DNA of 47,801 nucleotides from Pirellulales bacterium (GTDB lineage: Bacteria > Planctomycetota > Planctomycetia > Pirellulales > JACPPG01): the NCBI GenBank assembly GCA_036499395.1, contig DASYDW010000087.1, positions 1-47,801 on the forward strand, read 5' to 3'. The position numbers were made by a program, and so were the translations under genes. The first letter of the stretch is position 1, and every line of letters starts with the position of its first letter. Below, piece after piece: positions 7,161-15,897 of this stretch. Below the pieces are notes generated by a model that had not been told where the DNA came from, made no database searches, and saw only the letters and a program-made list of their open reading frames with translations.

Positions 7161-10100
7161 ATGAAGAAAAAGCCTTCTCAGAGTCAGGTTTCGTCGCGAC
7201 TATTCTGGCTGGCGTCGTTGATGTTCTTTCTGTCGGGCGGCACGGGCCTGGCCTATCAGGTGATCTGGTTCAAGCGCTTCGCCCATGTGTGGGGCAGTTC
7301 GAGCCTGGCGTTTGCGGCCGTCGGCGGGTCGTTTCTTTTCGGGCTTGGGCTGGGCGCTTACCTGGCGGGACGGCTGGCCGATCGCATCCTCCGGCCGTTG
7401 CGCTGGTATGGGGCGTGCGAAGTGGCGATCGGCCTGGTAGCGCTTCTGATTCCGTATCAGATTCAGTGGCTGATTCACGTTTCGGCCGGATTTTATTCGC
7501 ACTTGCCGGATGAGCCGCTGGCGCGATTCCTCGTGCAGTTTGTCGTTACGCTGCTGGTCGTCGGTCCGCCGTGTGTGTTGATGGGAGCGACGCTGCCGCT
7601 GTTGACGCGCGAGCTGACGGCGCGCGACGGAGCGCTCGACCAGGTAACGGGCTGGCTGTACGCCCTCAATACATTTGGCGCCGCCGCGGGCTGTTTCTTG
7701 ACCGGCTTCCAGCTTCTGCCGGCCTGGGGACTGCTGCCCACGAACAACGCGACGGCGATGCTGAACCTGGCGATCGGCGCCGCCGCACTACTTGTCAGCC
7801 GATCTGTGACGGTTCGGTCCGCAACGAGCACACCGCCGCGGCCGACGGAAACCGGCACGGATGTTCAGCAGGAGCGCCCGATCTCGCTGGCAGGGCTGTA
7901 CCTGGCCGTGGCTTTGACCGGCCTGGGCGCGTTGATTCTTGAAATGACCTGGAGCCGGCAGTTGGCGCTCGTGCTGGGGGGCTCGACGTATGCTTATAGC
8001 GCGACCTTGTTTGTCGTGCTGGTCGGCATTGCGACGGGCAGTTTGCTGTTTCACTTGCGCGTGCGCGGCGTAGTCGCCGATCGCATGTTGCCGATCTTTG
8101 TGATCTTCGGTTTGGCGGTGACCTGTTTCGCGGGCAAGTTATTTCTGCCCTGGTTATCGGCCTACGCCGGCGACCACCGCGCGATGCGAGAGACTTTGAT
8201 GGGCAATGCCGGCCTGTGCATCTTAGTGGCCGCGATCGTCGAGTTTTTGCCGTCGGTGGCGATGGGAATTTTGTTTCCGCTGTTTGTCGATTTGACGCAC
8301 GAACGTGCTGCTCACGTCGGGCGCGCGGTCGGCAATGTCTATGCTTGGAATACGTTCGGTTCGATTGCCGGAGCAACGCTGACCGCCGTAGTGCTGTTTC
8401 CCAGAATCGGCACGGCCGGCGCGATGGGCCTGGCGATGGCGTCGTACCTGGTGGCGCTGCTGCTCGTGCTGCCCTTGGGCACCGGCCGCGAGCGAATGAC
8501 CGCGGCAGGCTCGGCACTGGCGCTATCCGTGATAGTGTTCGGCATCTCGCTTCCGCTGGACCCGCTGCGCACGAATCTGGGTCTGTACATGTACGGCAGC
8601 CAGGAGGGGGCGATCGACATCATCGATTGCCCGTATTTCGTCGAAGGGCCCTCGAGCAGTGTGGCGGTCGTAACCTATGGAAGCAATGTCAGCCTGCGGG
8701 TGAATGGCAAAGTCGACGCCGGCGATCTGTCGGACATGGTCACCCAGTTGGGGCTGGCCTACATTCCGCGCATCTTTCAACCAGAAGCGCGCGACGTGCT
8801 GGTGATCGGCTTTGGCAGCGGCACGACGTCGGGCACCAGCCTGCTGTTCCCCGACACCCGCGTGACGACTTGCGAAATCGAACCGGCGGTCATTGGCGCG
8901 GAACCGTTTTTCGAACGGGTCAATCATCGTCCGCTGGCCCGCACGCGCGGCCACCTGGAGCAGCAGAACGCGACATTATCCCCGGAACGCCGCCGTAGCG
9001 AAGAGCAAATCACGGCCGAAGCCGTGTACCGCGTCGTGCTCGGTGACGGGCGAGGCCAGTTACAGGGAGGCATCGCCGAGTACGACCTGATTATTTCCGA
9101 GCCATCGAATCCGTGGCTGGCCGGCGTGTCGAACTTGTTTACGGAAGAGTTTTTTGCGGCCGCCAAGGCGCGATTGCGCCCGGGGGGTGTGCTCGCCCAG
9201 TGGATTCAGACCTATAACATCGCGCTTTCCGACTACTTGATGATCGTGCGCACGATGCGAACGGTGTTTCCGCATTGCGGATTGATAACGCTGACGTCCG
9301 GGGCGGATACGATCCTGCTGGCTTCGGACCGGCCGCTGGCGCCGGATACGGCACAGCTCGATGCCTTGCAACAGCAGATCGATACATCGGCCGATATCAG
9401 CTTCGATTGGCAGCAATGGTTCAACACCAACGATGTGCGAACGCTGCTCTTGGCGCGGTACACGATCGATCAGGAGATGCTGGATCAAATGGTGAAGAAG
9501 GACAGTTCGCAAAAGATCAACACAGATCTGAACCTGGCGCTCGAGTTCAACGCCCCGTTGCATCTGTTCAAAGAACTGCCCGACGCATTGAGTGCTCGCG
9601 TGCGACTGATGCGCTTGCCACATGCGAAGTGGAGCGCGCGGCTGGGCGAGCTGATCGGCGCGCCGCCGGAAAGCGGTCCCTACCAGGTGGCCCTGGCGCT
9701 CGAGCAATATGACTTCGAAAACTACGAGCCCGCCATCAAGCTATTGCAAGACGCGATCGCCAAAGATCCGAGCTTATCGCAGGCTTATCGCGCTCTGGCG
9801 AACGTGTACCTCAAAATGAATAAGGCGAACGAGGCGGTGCGCGTGCTCGAGGGCTGGATCAACGAACAACCACAACGCGTCGACTCGCGCGTGGCGCTGT
9901 TCAATTGCTACAAGTCACTGGGACGCAGTGCTGATGCGGTGGCCATCTTTCGTCCGGCAGTCGAGATCGATCCCAAGAACTCGCTGTTCCGCACAATTTT
10001 GGGGAGGGAATTACTGGCGCTGCATCGCAACAGTGAGGCCGCGCCCCAACTGCGCAAGGCATTAGAGCTCTCGCCCGGATTGGCTGACGCGCCGCGGAAC

Positions 10101-10439
10101 CGCGATTGGATCAACAGCTACGCCCGGATTTTGGCGACCAGCCCCGTCGATGCCGACCGCGATGGTCAAGAGGCGTTGCGCTGGGCAATGCAACTGGCGC
10201 AAGGGGTCGATTACGATCAATGGAGCCTGATCGACACGCTGGCCGCCGCACTTGCCGAGACCGCAAACTTTGCCGAGGCCGTGAAGCAAATGCAGCACGT
10301 TTTGCGGCGGGCCGAGGCTGACCGTAACAGCACCGCCGCCGACATCGCGCGCCAGCGGCTCACGCTGTATCAGGCCGGCAAGCCGCTGCGCGAGCAGGCA
10401 GAGCCGGCGGTCTTCTCCCCCGAACCGCCGAAGGAATAG
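7161..10439 (+). CDS. Fused membrane transporter-like / spermidine-synthase-like protein with C-terminal TPRs
   Basis: The protein of about 1092 residues has three regions. An N-terminal half of about 14 hydrophobic segments (to about residue 490) resembles MFS-type fused spermidine synthases: GGTGLAYQVIWFKRF, then a second GLGALILEMTWSRQLALVLG repeat. A Rossmann methyltransferase-like aminopropyltransferase domain follows, with the nucleotide-binding loop GFGSGTTSG near 550-558, the acidic turn TCEIEPAV and the active-site-like segment YDLIISEPSNPWLAG. The C-terminal part (about 840-1070) has TPR repeats (QAYRALANVYLKMNKANEAV). The family is widespread in planctomycetes and its substrate is unknown; it need not make spermidine. 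The ATG at 7161 is preferred because upstream codons look non-coding. Confidence 0.85.
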   Translation: MKKKPSQSQVSSRLFWLASLMFFLSGGTGLAYQVIWFKRFAHVWGSSSLAFAAVGGSFLFGLGLGAYLAGRLADRILRPLRWYGACEVAIGLVALLIPYQIQWLIHVSAGFYSHLPDEPLARFLVQFVVTLLVVGPPCVLMGATLPLLTRELTARDGALDQVTGWLYALNTFGAAAGCFLTGFQLLPAWGLLPTNNATAMLNLAIGAAALLVSRSVTVRSATSTPPRPTETGTDVQQERPISLAGLYLAVALTGLGALILEMTWSRQLALVLGGSTYAYSATLFVVLVGIATGSLLFHLRVRGVVADRMLPIFVIFGLAVTCFAGKLFLPWLSAYAGDHRAMRETLMGNAGLCILVAAIVEFLPSVAMGILFPLFVDLTHERAAHVGRAVGNVYAWNTFGSIAGATLTAVVLFPRIGTAGAMGLAMASYLVALLLVLPLGTGRERMTAAGSALALSVIVFGISLPLDPLRTNLGLYMYGSQEGAIDIIDCPYFVEGPSSSVAVVTYGSNVSLRVNGKVDAGDLSDMVTQLGLAYIPRIFQPEARDVLVIGFGSGTTSGTSLLFPDTRVTTCEIEPAVIGAEPFFERVNHRPLARTRGHLEQQNATLSPERRRSEEQITAEAVYRVVLGDGRGQLQGGIAEYDLIISEPSNPWLAGVSNLFTEEFFAAAKARLRPGGVLAQWIQTYNIALSDYLMIVRTMRTVFPHCGLITLTSGADTILLASDRPLAPDTAQLDALQQQIDTSADISFDWQQWFNTNDVRTLLLARYTIDQEMLDQMVKKDSSQKINTDLNLALEFNAPLHLFKELPDALSARVRLMRLPHAKWSARLGELIGAPPESGPYQVALALEQYDFENYEPAIKLLQDAIAKDPSLSQAYRALANVYLKMNKANEAVRVLEGWINEQPQRVDSRVALFNCYKSLGRSADAVAIFRPAVEIDPKNSLFRTILGRELLALHRNSEAAPQLRKALELSPGLADAPRNRDWINSYARILATSPVDADRDGQEALRWAMQLAQGVDYDQWSLIDTLAAALAETANFAEAVKQMQHVLRRAEADRNSTAADIARQRLTLYQAGKPLREQAEPAVFSPEPPKE

Positions 10440-10660
10440 TTCCCAACTGCCCCGCGTTTTCTAAGGGACCTCCCGGCAAACTCTTTGCCGAGGTTGCGGC
10501 GATTGGCTCTTTCGACCGCTCTCACTAGCTCCGCTAAATGCCCCAGATTTCAGCCTGTACCCTCGGGCGAAGTGCGACTAGAGTATCGCCCCCCGAGTTG
10601 GAACAGATTCCTTTTTTTCTCCGCCGGTCGCGAACATCTGGGGCCCGCAATTGCGGTCGA

Positions 10661-12544
10661 ATGTTCGCCGGCTGGCAAGCTGAGCCAGTAAGCGTTTTGT
10701 CTACCATCCACTCGTCCGATCCTGAAACGTCTTCGTCGACGCTGGCGCTCACGGCGCGCATGCTCCGGCTTGCGTGGCGCCATCGCTGGGGATGCTGCAC
10801 GCTGCTTGCGCAGCAGATCGCGCTGTTGGCGCTGGCCCTGGCGGGGCTAGGGCTGACGGGACTGGCGATCGATGTCATTCGTCACGAGGTGGACACGACC
10901 AGCCCGGCGCCCGATTGGCCTCGCTGGCTTTCGCAGCCCGTGGGTTGGTCGGCGCTCGCGCAAGTCTTGGGTCTGGCGGGCCTGGTGCTGCTGTTGGCAA
11001 GTCTGCGCGCGGTGTTGAATTACTTTCATGCCGTGGCCTCGGCGCGGCTGGTGCAGCAGCAGATCGTGGTCGAACTGCGAGCCGCGATTTATGAAAAGCT
11101 GCACGACCTGAGCAGCCGCTTCTTTCGCACGAACTCGACGACCTCGATCATCAATCGCGTTACGAGCGATGCGCAATCGGTGCGGCAGTTCGTCGAGGGG
11201 ATGGTCCTGCAACTGGTCATCCTGCTGCTGTCGTTGACGGTCTATCTGACCTACATGCTGCGGATTCATGCCGGCCTTTCGTTGGCCTGTCTGGCCACCA
11301 TGCCGGTGTTGTGGTTCGTGGCCGCGACGTTCTGCCGCGTCGTGCGACCAGCCTACGATCACAATCGGACCTTGATGGACCGGTTGATCCAGGTTCTTTC
11401 CGAGAACGTGCGCGGGATGCGCGTGGTGCGCGGCTTCGCGCGCGAGGCGGATCAGATCCAGCGCTTTCGCCGCGCCAACGACGACGTCCAGGCACAGCAG
11501 AAATACATCTTCTGGCGGCTAAGCCTGTTCACGCCGACGAGTGAATTCCTGTCGACTTTGAACCTGGCGGTGCTGCTGGGCTACGGCGGATATCTGGTCA
11601 CTACGGACGGATTGCCGTTAGGCGCCGGGCTGATTGTTTTCTCCGGATTGCTGCAGCAGTTCTCGGGACAGGTCAGCAAGATGGTGAACGTGCTGAATAG
11701 CATGCAGCAGAGCCTGGCCGGTGCGAGGCGCGTGTTCGAGGTGCTGGATGCGCCGGTCGAGATTCATTCGCCGCCGTTTCCGCGCCGGCTGCCCACGCCG
11801 CGCGGTTCGATCACTTTCGAAAACGTGTCGTTTCATTATCAGGCGGGCGAGCCCGTCTTGTCCGACGTCGACCTGCGCATCCGGCCGGGACAGCGCGTTG
11901 CCATCCTCGGCGCGACCGGTTGCGGCAAGAGCTCGCTATTGCACCTGGTACCGCGGTTTTGCGATCCTGGCGAGGGACGCGTGCTGGTCGATGGAATCGA
12001 CGTGCGGGCATTGGCGCTCGAAGATTTGCGCCGCGCCGTAGGGTTGGTTTTTCAAGAGACGTTCTTGTTCAGCGATACCGTGGCGGCCAACATCGCGTTT
12101 GGCCATCCGCAGGCGACGCGCGAGCAAATCGAACGCGCTGCCAAAATTGCCGCCGCCGATCAATTCATTCGCCAACTGCCCGACGGTTACGACACCTGGC
12201 TCGCCGAGGAAGGGAGCAATCTGTCCGGCGGCCAGCGGCAACGTCTAGCGATTGCCCGGGCCGTGCTGCTCGAGCCGCCAATCCTGCTGTTGGACGATCC
12301 CACGGCCGCTGTCGATGCGCAAACCGAACACGAGATCCTGGAGGCCATTGATCGGGCCATGCAGGGGCGCACGTCGATCATCGTTACGCACCGCCCGGCT
12401 GTTTTGCAACGGGCCGACCTGGTGCTGGTCATGGACCAGGGGTGCATTGTCGAAGCCGGATCACACGACGAGCTGTCGCGCTGTGCAGGACATTATTGCC
12501 AGGTCACGCGACTGCACGCCGAACAAGCCGCGTGCTACGCCTGA
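10661..12544 (+). CDS. ABC exporter half-transporter (TMD-NBD), NBD with degenerate Walker B
   Basis: The protein has an N-terminal six-helix ABC exporter membrane domain, then an ATPase domain. Walker A is GATGCGKSS near residue 416, the signature is a canonical LSGGQ near 520, and Walker B is ILLLDDPTAAVD near 542. The usual catalytic Glu after the Walker B Asp is replaced by Asp, while the H-loop (IVTHR) is kept. It sits 78 bp before a second half-transporter with the complementary defects, so the two probably form a heterodimer of the TM287/288 or BmrCD type. The start is uncertain: no good ribosome site is visible. ATG at 10538, 10661 or 10760 and TTG at 10697 are all possible; upstream of 10661 the sequence looks non-coding. 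Confidence 0.88.
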   Translation: MFAGWQAEPVSVLSTIHSSDPETSSSTLALTARMLRLAWRHRWGCCTLLAQQIALLALALAGLGLTGLAIDVIRHEVDTTSPAPDWPRWLSQPVGWSALAQVLGLAGLVLLLASLRAVLNYFHAVASARLVQQQIVVELRAAIYEKLHDLSSRFFRTNSTTSIINRVTSDAQSVRQFVEGMVLQLVILLLSLTVYLTYMLRIHAGLSLACLATMPVLWFVAATFCRVVRPAYDHNRTLMDRLIQVLSENVRGMRVVRGFAREADQIQRFRRANDDVQAQQKYIFWRLSLFTPTSEFLSTLNLAVLLGYGGYLVTTDGLPLGAGLIVFSGLLQQFSGQVSKMVNVLNSMQQSLAGARRVFEVLDAPVEIHSPPFPRRLPTPRGSITFENVSFHYQAGEPVLSDVDLRIRPGQRVAILGATGCGKSSLLHLVPRFCDPGEGRVLVDGIDVRALALEDLRRAVGLVFQETFLFSDTVAANIAFGHPQATREQIERAAKIAAADQFIRQLPDGYDTWLAEEGSNLSGGQRQRLAIARAVLLEPPILLLDDPTAAVDAQTEHEILEAIDRAMQGRTSIIVTHRPAVLQRADLVLVMDQGCIVEAGSHDELSRCAGHYCQVTRLHAEQAACYA

Positions 12545-12622
12545 AAACACTGCGACGATCACGCGCGGCGCATTCGATTGACAAATCCTTCACCTCGAAC
12601 AGCAACGAACCCCACACGAATC

Positions 12623-14458
12623 ATGTCGACAACCGCGTTAGGGCGCGAAAAACTAAAGCGGAGACACTGCCCAACACTCCCCGCTCTTGCGGGCGATGAT
12701 GAGTACGATTCAGCGCCCCCTCCCGGCCTGAAAACGATGCGCTGGCTGTATGGCTTCACCGGGCCCTACGCCCGCAAGCGCAACACGCTGTTGGTGCTGG
12801 TTGTGATTCGCTCGATGCAATTAGCGGCGCTCGCCTGGGTGACCGGCTATGTGGTCAGTGGTCCGATCGCAAGGCATTCGTTGAATGGATTAGCGATCGG
12901 CGTAGCGACATACGTCGTTCTAGCGGCTGCGACGAATATCTGCTTTCACTTTCGCCAGCGCTTGGCTCTAGAGCTGGGGGAATGCGTCGTCCACGACTTG
13001 CGTGAGGCGATTTTCCTGCATCTGCAGCAGATGACCTCCAGCTTTTTCAATCGCACGAAGCTGGGAAGCGTGATCAGCCGCATGACGTCCGATACCGAGG
13101 CGGTGCGGGCCGGCGTGCAGGATGTGGTGTTCACCAGCCTGGTGGGCCTGGGTCAGATGCTGGTCGCCTCGACGTTGATGCTGTGGTACGACCCAGTGCT
13201 GTTTCTGGTCGTGGCTGCCATGGGGCCGGTGTTGGGATGGTTGAACTATCGATTTCGCGGCCGGCTGAGTAATGCGCACCGGGCGGTGCAGGAAAGCTTC
13301 AGCCGTGTCACGGCGAGGCTGGTCGAGGCGGTGCATGGCGTGCATGTCACTCAGGGCTTTGCTAGGCAGGAAACCAGCGCTCGCCTGTTCCGAGATTTGG
13401 TGGCCGATCATTCGGTCTACAACATGGAGGCGGCGCGCTCGGCGGGCGTGTTCGTGCCGCTACTGGAATTCAACAGCCAAGCGTTTCTGGCTTCGATTTT
13501 GATTCTCGGCGGCTATCGGGTCCTGACGCCGGGGATCGGCGCGCCGGCGGGCGAATTGATCCAGTTCATGTTTCTGGCGAACATCTTTTTCGCGCCCATT
13601 CAGACGCTGGGAGATCAATACAACCAGGCGATTCTGACGCTGGCTGGCGCGGACCGTGTGCGACGCTTCCTGGCCGTCGAGCCCGACTGGATTGACTCTC
13701 CCGCGGCCCGACCCGTCGCGCGGATCGCAGGCGAGGTCGTCTTCGAGGATGTGTCGTTCGCCTACCAGGAAAACCGGCTGGTCCTCGAAGAAATCAGTTT
13801 CAAGGCCGAACCAGGGCAATGCATCGCGCTGGTCGGGCATACCGGCAGCGGCAAGAGTTCGATCATCAACCTGATCGCTAAATTCTATTTGCCGACCAGT
13901 GGGCGCGTCTTGATCGACGAACACGACATACGCGACCTGCAATCCTTTTCGTTGCATCGACAGATGGGAATCGTGCAGCAGCAGAACTTCCTCTTCTGCG
14001 GCTCGGTAGCGGACAACATTCGCTTTGGCCGGCCCGAGGCGACCGACGAAGAGGTCGCCGCGTCGCTCGAAAAGCTGGGCTGCCACGATTTCCTAGAGGC
14101 GCTGCCCGGTGGCCTGCACGCGGATGTGGGGGAATGTGGACGGAATCTGTCACTGGGGCAACGGCAGTTGGTTTGCTTCGGACGAGCGATGCTGGCCGAT
14201 CCGGCGATCCTGATCCTCGACGAAGCCACGAGCGCCATCGACATATTCACCGAGCATCGCATCAGCCAGGCCCTATCGCGGCTGATCGCCGGGCGAACCA
14301 GCTTTATCGTGGCACATCGCTTGAGCACAATTCGTAACGCCGACCTGGTGCTGGTTTTGGAAAACGGACGGATCATCGAGCAAGGCACCCCGGCGGAGCT
14401 GATGTCGCACAACGACCGTTACGCCACGTTAGAGCGGCAGTACAGAAGCGCCGCGTGA
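12623..14458 (+). CDS. ABC exporter half-transporter (TMD-NBD), NBD with degenerate signature motif
   Basis: The 611-residue partner of the preceding gene has six membrane segments (first near residues 35-75), then an ATPase domain. Walker A is GHTGSGKSS near 405, the Q-loop region reads GIVQQQNFLF, and Walker B is ILILDEATSAID near 528 with the catalytic Glu intact, then the H-loop VAHRLST. The signature is LSLGQ rather than LSGGQ. In a heterodimer this Walker A/B plus the partner's LSGGQ would form the competent ATP site. The other site would combine the partner's Asp-type Walker B with LSLGQ and be degenerate. The substrate (lipid, peptide or drug) cannot be told. The ATG at 12623 is chosen; an in-frame TTG at 12578 is the alternative. 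Confidence 0.9.
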   Translation: MSTTALGREKLKRRHCPTLPALAGDDEYDSAPPPGLKTMRWLYGFTGPYARKRNTLLVLVVIRSMQLAALAWVTGYVVSGPIARHSLNGLAIGVATYVVLAAATNICFHFRQRLALELGECVVHDLREAIFLHLQQMTSSFFNRTKLGSVISRMTSDTEAVRAGVQDVVFTSLVGLGQMLVASTLMLWYDPVLFLVVAAMGPVLGWLNYRFRGRLSNAHRAVQESFSRVTARLVEAVHGVHVTQGFARQETSARLFRDLVADHSVYNMEAARSAGVFVPLLEFNSQAFLASILILGGYRVLTPGIGAPAGELIQFMFLANIFFAPIQTLGDQYNQAILTLAGADRVRRFLAVEPDWIDSPAARPVARIAGEVVFEDVSFAYQENRLVLEEISFKAEPGQCIALVGHTGSGKSSIINLIAKFYLPTSGRVLIDEHDIRDLQSFSLHRQMGIVQQQNFLFCGSVADNIRFGRPEATDEEVAASLEKLGCHDFLEALPGGLHADVGECGRNLSLGQRQLVCFGRAMLADPAILILDEATSAIDIFTEHRISQALSRLIAGRTSFIVAHRLSTIRNADLVLVLENGRIIEQGTPAELMSHNDRYATLERQYRSAA

Positions 14459-14492
14459 GAAGAGCGGAGCGCGAAGTGCTGAGCAATGAGTT

Positions 14493-14533
14493 CGAATCGC
14501 TGAGTAGAAAAGGCGCCTTTGCTCGGCGATTCG
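14493..14533. terminator. Strong hairpin with nested palindrome between convergent genes
   Basis: The arms cgaatcgctgag (14493-14504) and ctcggcgattcg (14522-14533) pair over 12 positions with one T-G wobble. They enclose a perfect 12-nt palindrome, aaaggcgccttt (14509-14520). It lies between the stops of the ABC exporter gene and the channel gene and could end transcription from both sides. It lacks a long T tract. Confidence 0.55.
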
Positions 14534-14580
14534 CACTGATCATTCTGCATTTCCGTCACTGCCCTGTGCCGACTTTGTTG

Positions 14581-15729
14581 CTAGGCAAAATGGTCGTCGC
14601 GGGGTGGGGCGTGCAGTTTGCCGATGCCGGCGGTGCGGCGCATCCAGGCGCTGGTTTGCCAGTTGTCGACCGTTTCGACTTCGCGATACACCGGGGGTAC
14701 GGCGAACACGAAATTCGATCCCAGCGCTAAGAGAAACGGCTCGTACATCGCCCGTAATTCGGCGTACTTGGCGCGGGCTGTCTCCTCGTCGTGCAGTTGG
14801 ATGCCCGCCTTCTGCAGCTCGTCCCGTAGATGTTCCAGGGCCGTGCTTGAGAGGCGACGATCGACCTCGATCTGCGGAGGGACGTGGAAGACCAGCACTA
14901 GGTCGACGGCCGCATGCCGGGACATAGCGAAGGTGAGCTGCGCCTGGTAGATGGCCACGCCTTTAACCATCGCGATCAATAGCGCGCAGGCGTCGAGAGC
15001 CGCGGTGAGGGCCGCCAGCCAGGATTGATTGTCGTGTTGCGAGCGATAGTAGCTCAGCACCGGGAACGACAAATGGCTTTCCAGAACTTCGGCCGACCAT
15101 TGCTCCAAATCTTGCAGCAGCCGGCGAATCGCCTCGACGTCGTGGCTCACCGCGGCGCGCACCAACAGTGCGCCGCCTGACGGAGGCGAGCCGGCCCGGG
15201 CGTCGAGCATCGAGATGATGGTCTCGCGCCGCGAAAAGGCCTGATACAACACCGGCAAATAGCCGATCACCACGGCCAGAAAACCGAAACCAGTCCCGGC
15301 TTCGACCACGGCCAGGAAACGGCCAATCGAATTCAGCGGTACCAGGTCGCCGAAGCCTAGGGTAAAGATCGTTGTACCGCTCAGGTACAGGTAAGAGCCC
15401 AAGGTGATCGCTTCGTTGCCGGGCATGTGCAACACCGTCCCGAGAGACCAGTGCAACCAGGCGAAGGCCAGCGTCAGGCCCCCCATCCAACACGCGAACA
15501 GCATCAGGATCGACATCGGGCCAAAAACGCTGAGAAACCCTTCGCGCATCCGGCCCGGCGAAAGCCGCAGCGCGATAAAGCGCCAAGGAATCCACAGCGT
15601 GCGATAGAAGATACGCGTCAGCCGTAACCGTCGCGTGACGCGCCGCGGCAGGACCATCGTCTCGAAACCATCCAGCAGCACCAGCGCCAACAGGCAGATG
15701 CTCGCGAATACCGAGACGATCGCCATCAT
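14581..15729 (-). CDS. Two-TM potassium channel-family protein (Ion_trans_2 pore)
   Basis: The 382-residue protein has an N-terminal hydrophobic helix (about 4-20), a second near 70-95, then a pore loop and inner helix. The selectivity filter is TLGFGD at 123-128 (GFG in place of the common GYG, a known variant of potassium channels), flanked by YLSGTTIF and by the inner helix EAGTGFGFLAVVIGYLPVL. The C-terminal 210 residues are soluble and mostly helical, with no RCK/TrkA_N GxGxxG motif visible. Gating by that domain is possible but unknown. It is convergent with the ABC exporter operon and first in a run of minus-strand genes. Confidence 0.85.
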   Translation of the reverse strand: MMAIVSVFASICLLALVLLDGFETMVLPRRVTRRLRLTRIFYRTLWIPWRFIALRLSPGRMREGFLSVFGPMSILMLFACWMGGLTLAFAWLHWSLGTVLHMPGNEAITLGSYLYLSGTTIFTLGFGDLVPLNSIGRFLAVVEAGTGFGFLAVVIGYLPVLYQAFSRRETIISMLDARAGSPPSGGALLVRAAVSHDVEAIRRLLQDLEQWSAEVLESHLSFPVLSYYRSQHDNQSWLAALTAALDACALLIAMVKGVAIYQAQLTFAMSRHAAVDLVLVFHVPPQIEVDRRLSSTALEHLRDELQKAGIQLHDEETARAKYAELRAMYEPFLLALGSNFVFAVPPVYREVETVDNWQTSAWMRRTAGIGKLHAPPRDDHFA

Positions 15730-15897
15730 TAATCCTGACGGGTTACAGAGGGGTCGAGAACGGACCGCGCGCAGGCAACCGGCCAGCGTGCGCCGCCGCT
15801 GATCTTAACGCCTGGCGAGAACCAGGGAAATCGGGCGCCATCGCGCACTTTTTGAGCAAAAGCAGGCCGCGAGACCGATCGATACGCGGGCGACGCG

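Noticed and set aside
10605..10625. T-rich run cctttttttct as a terminator
   Set aside because: No stem precedes it on the plus strand.
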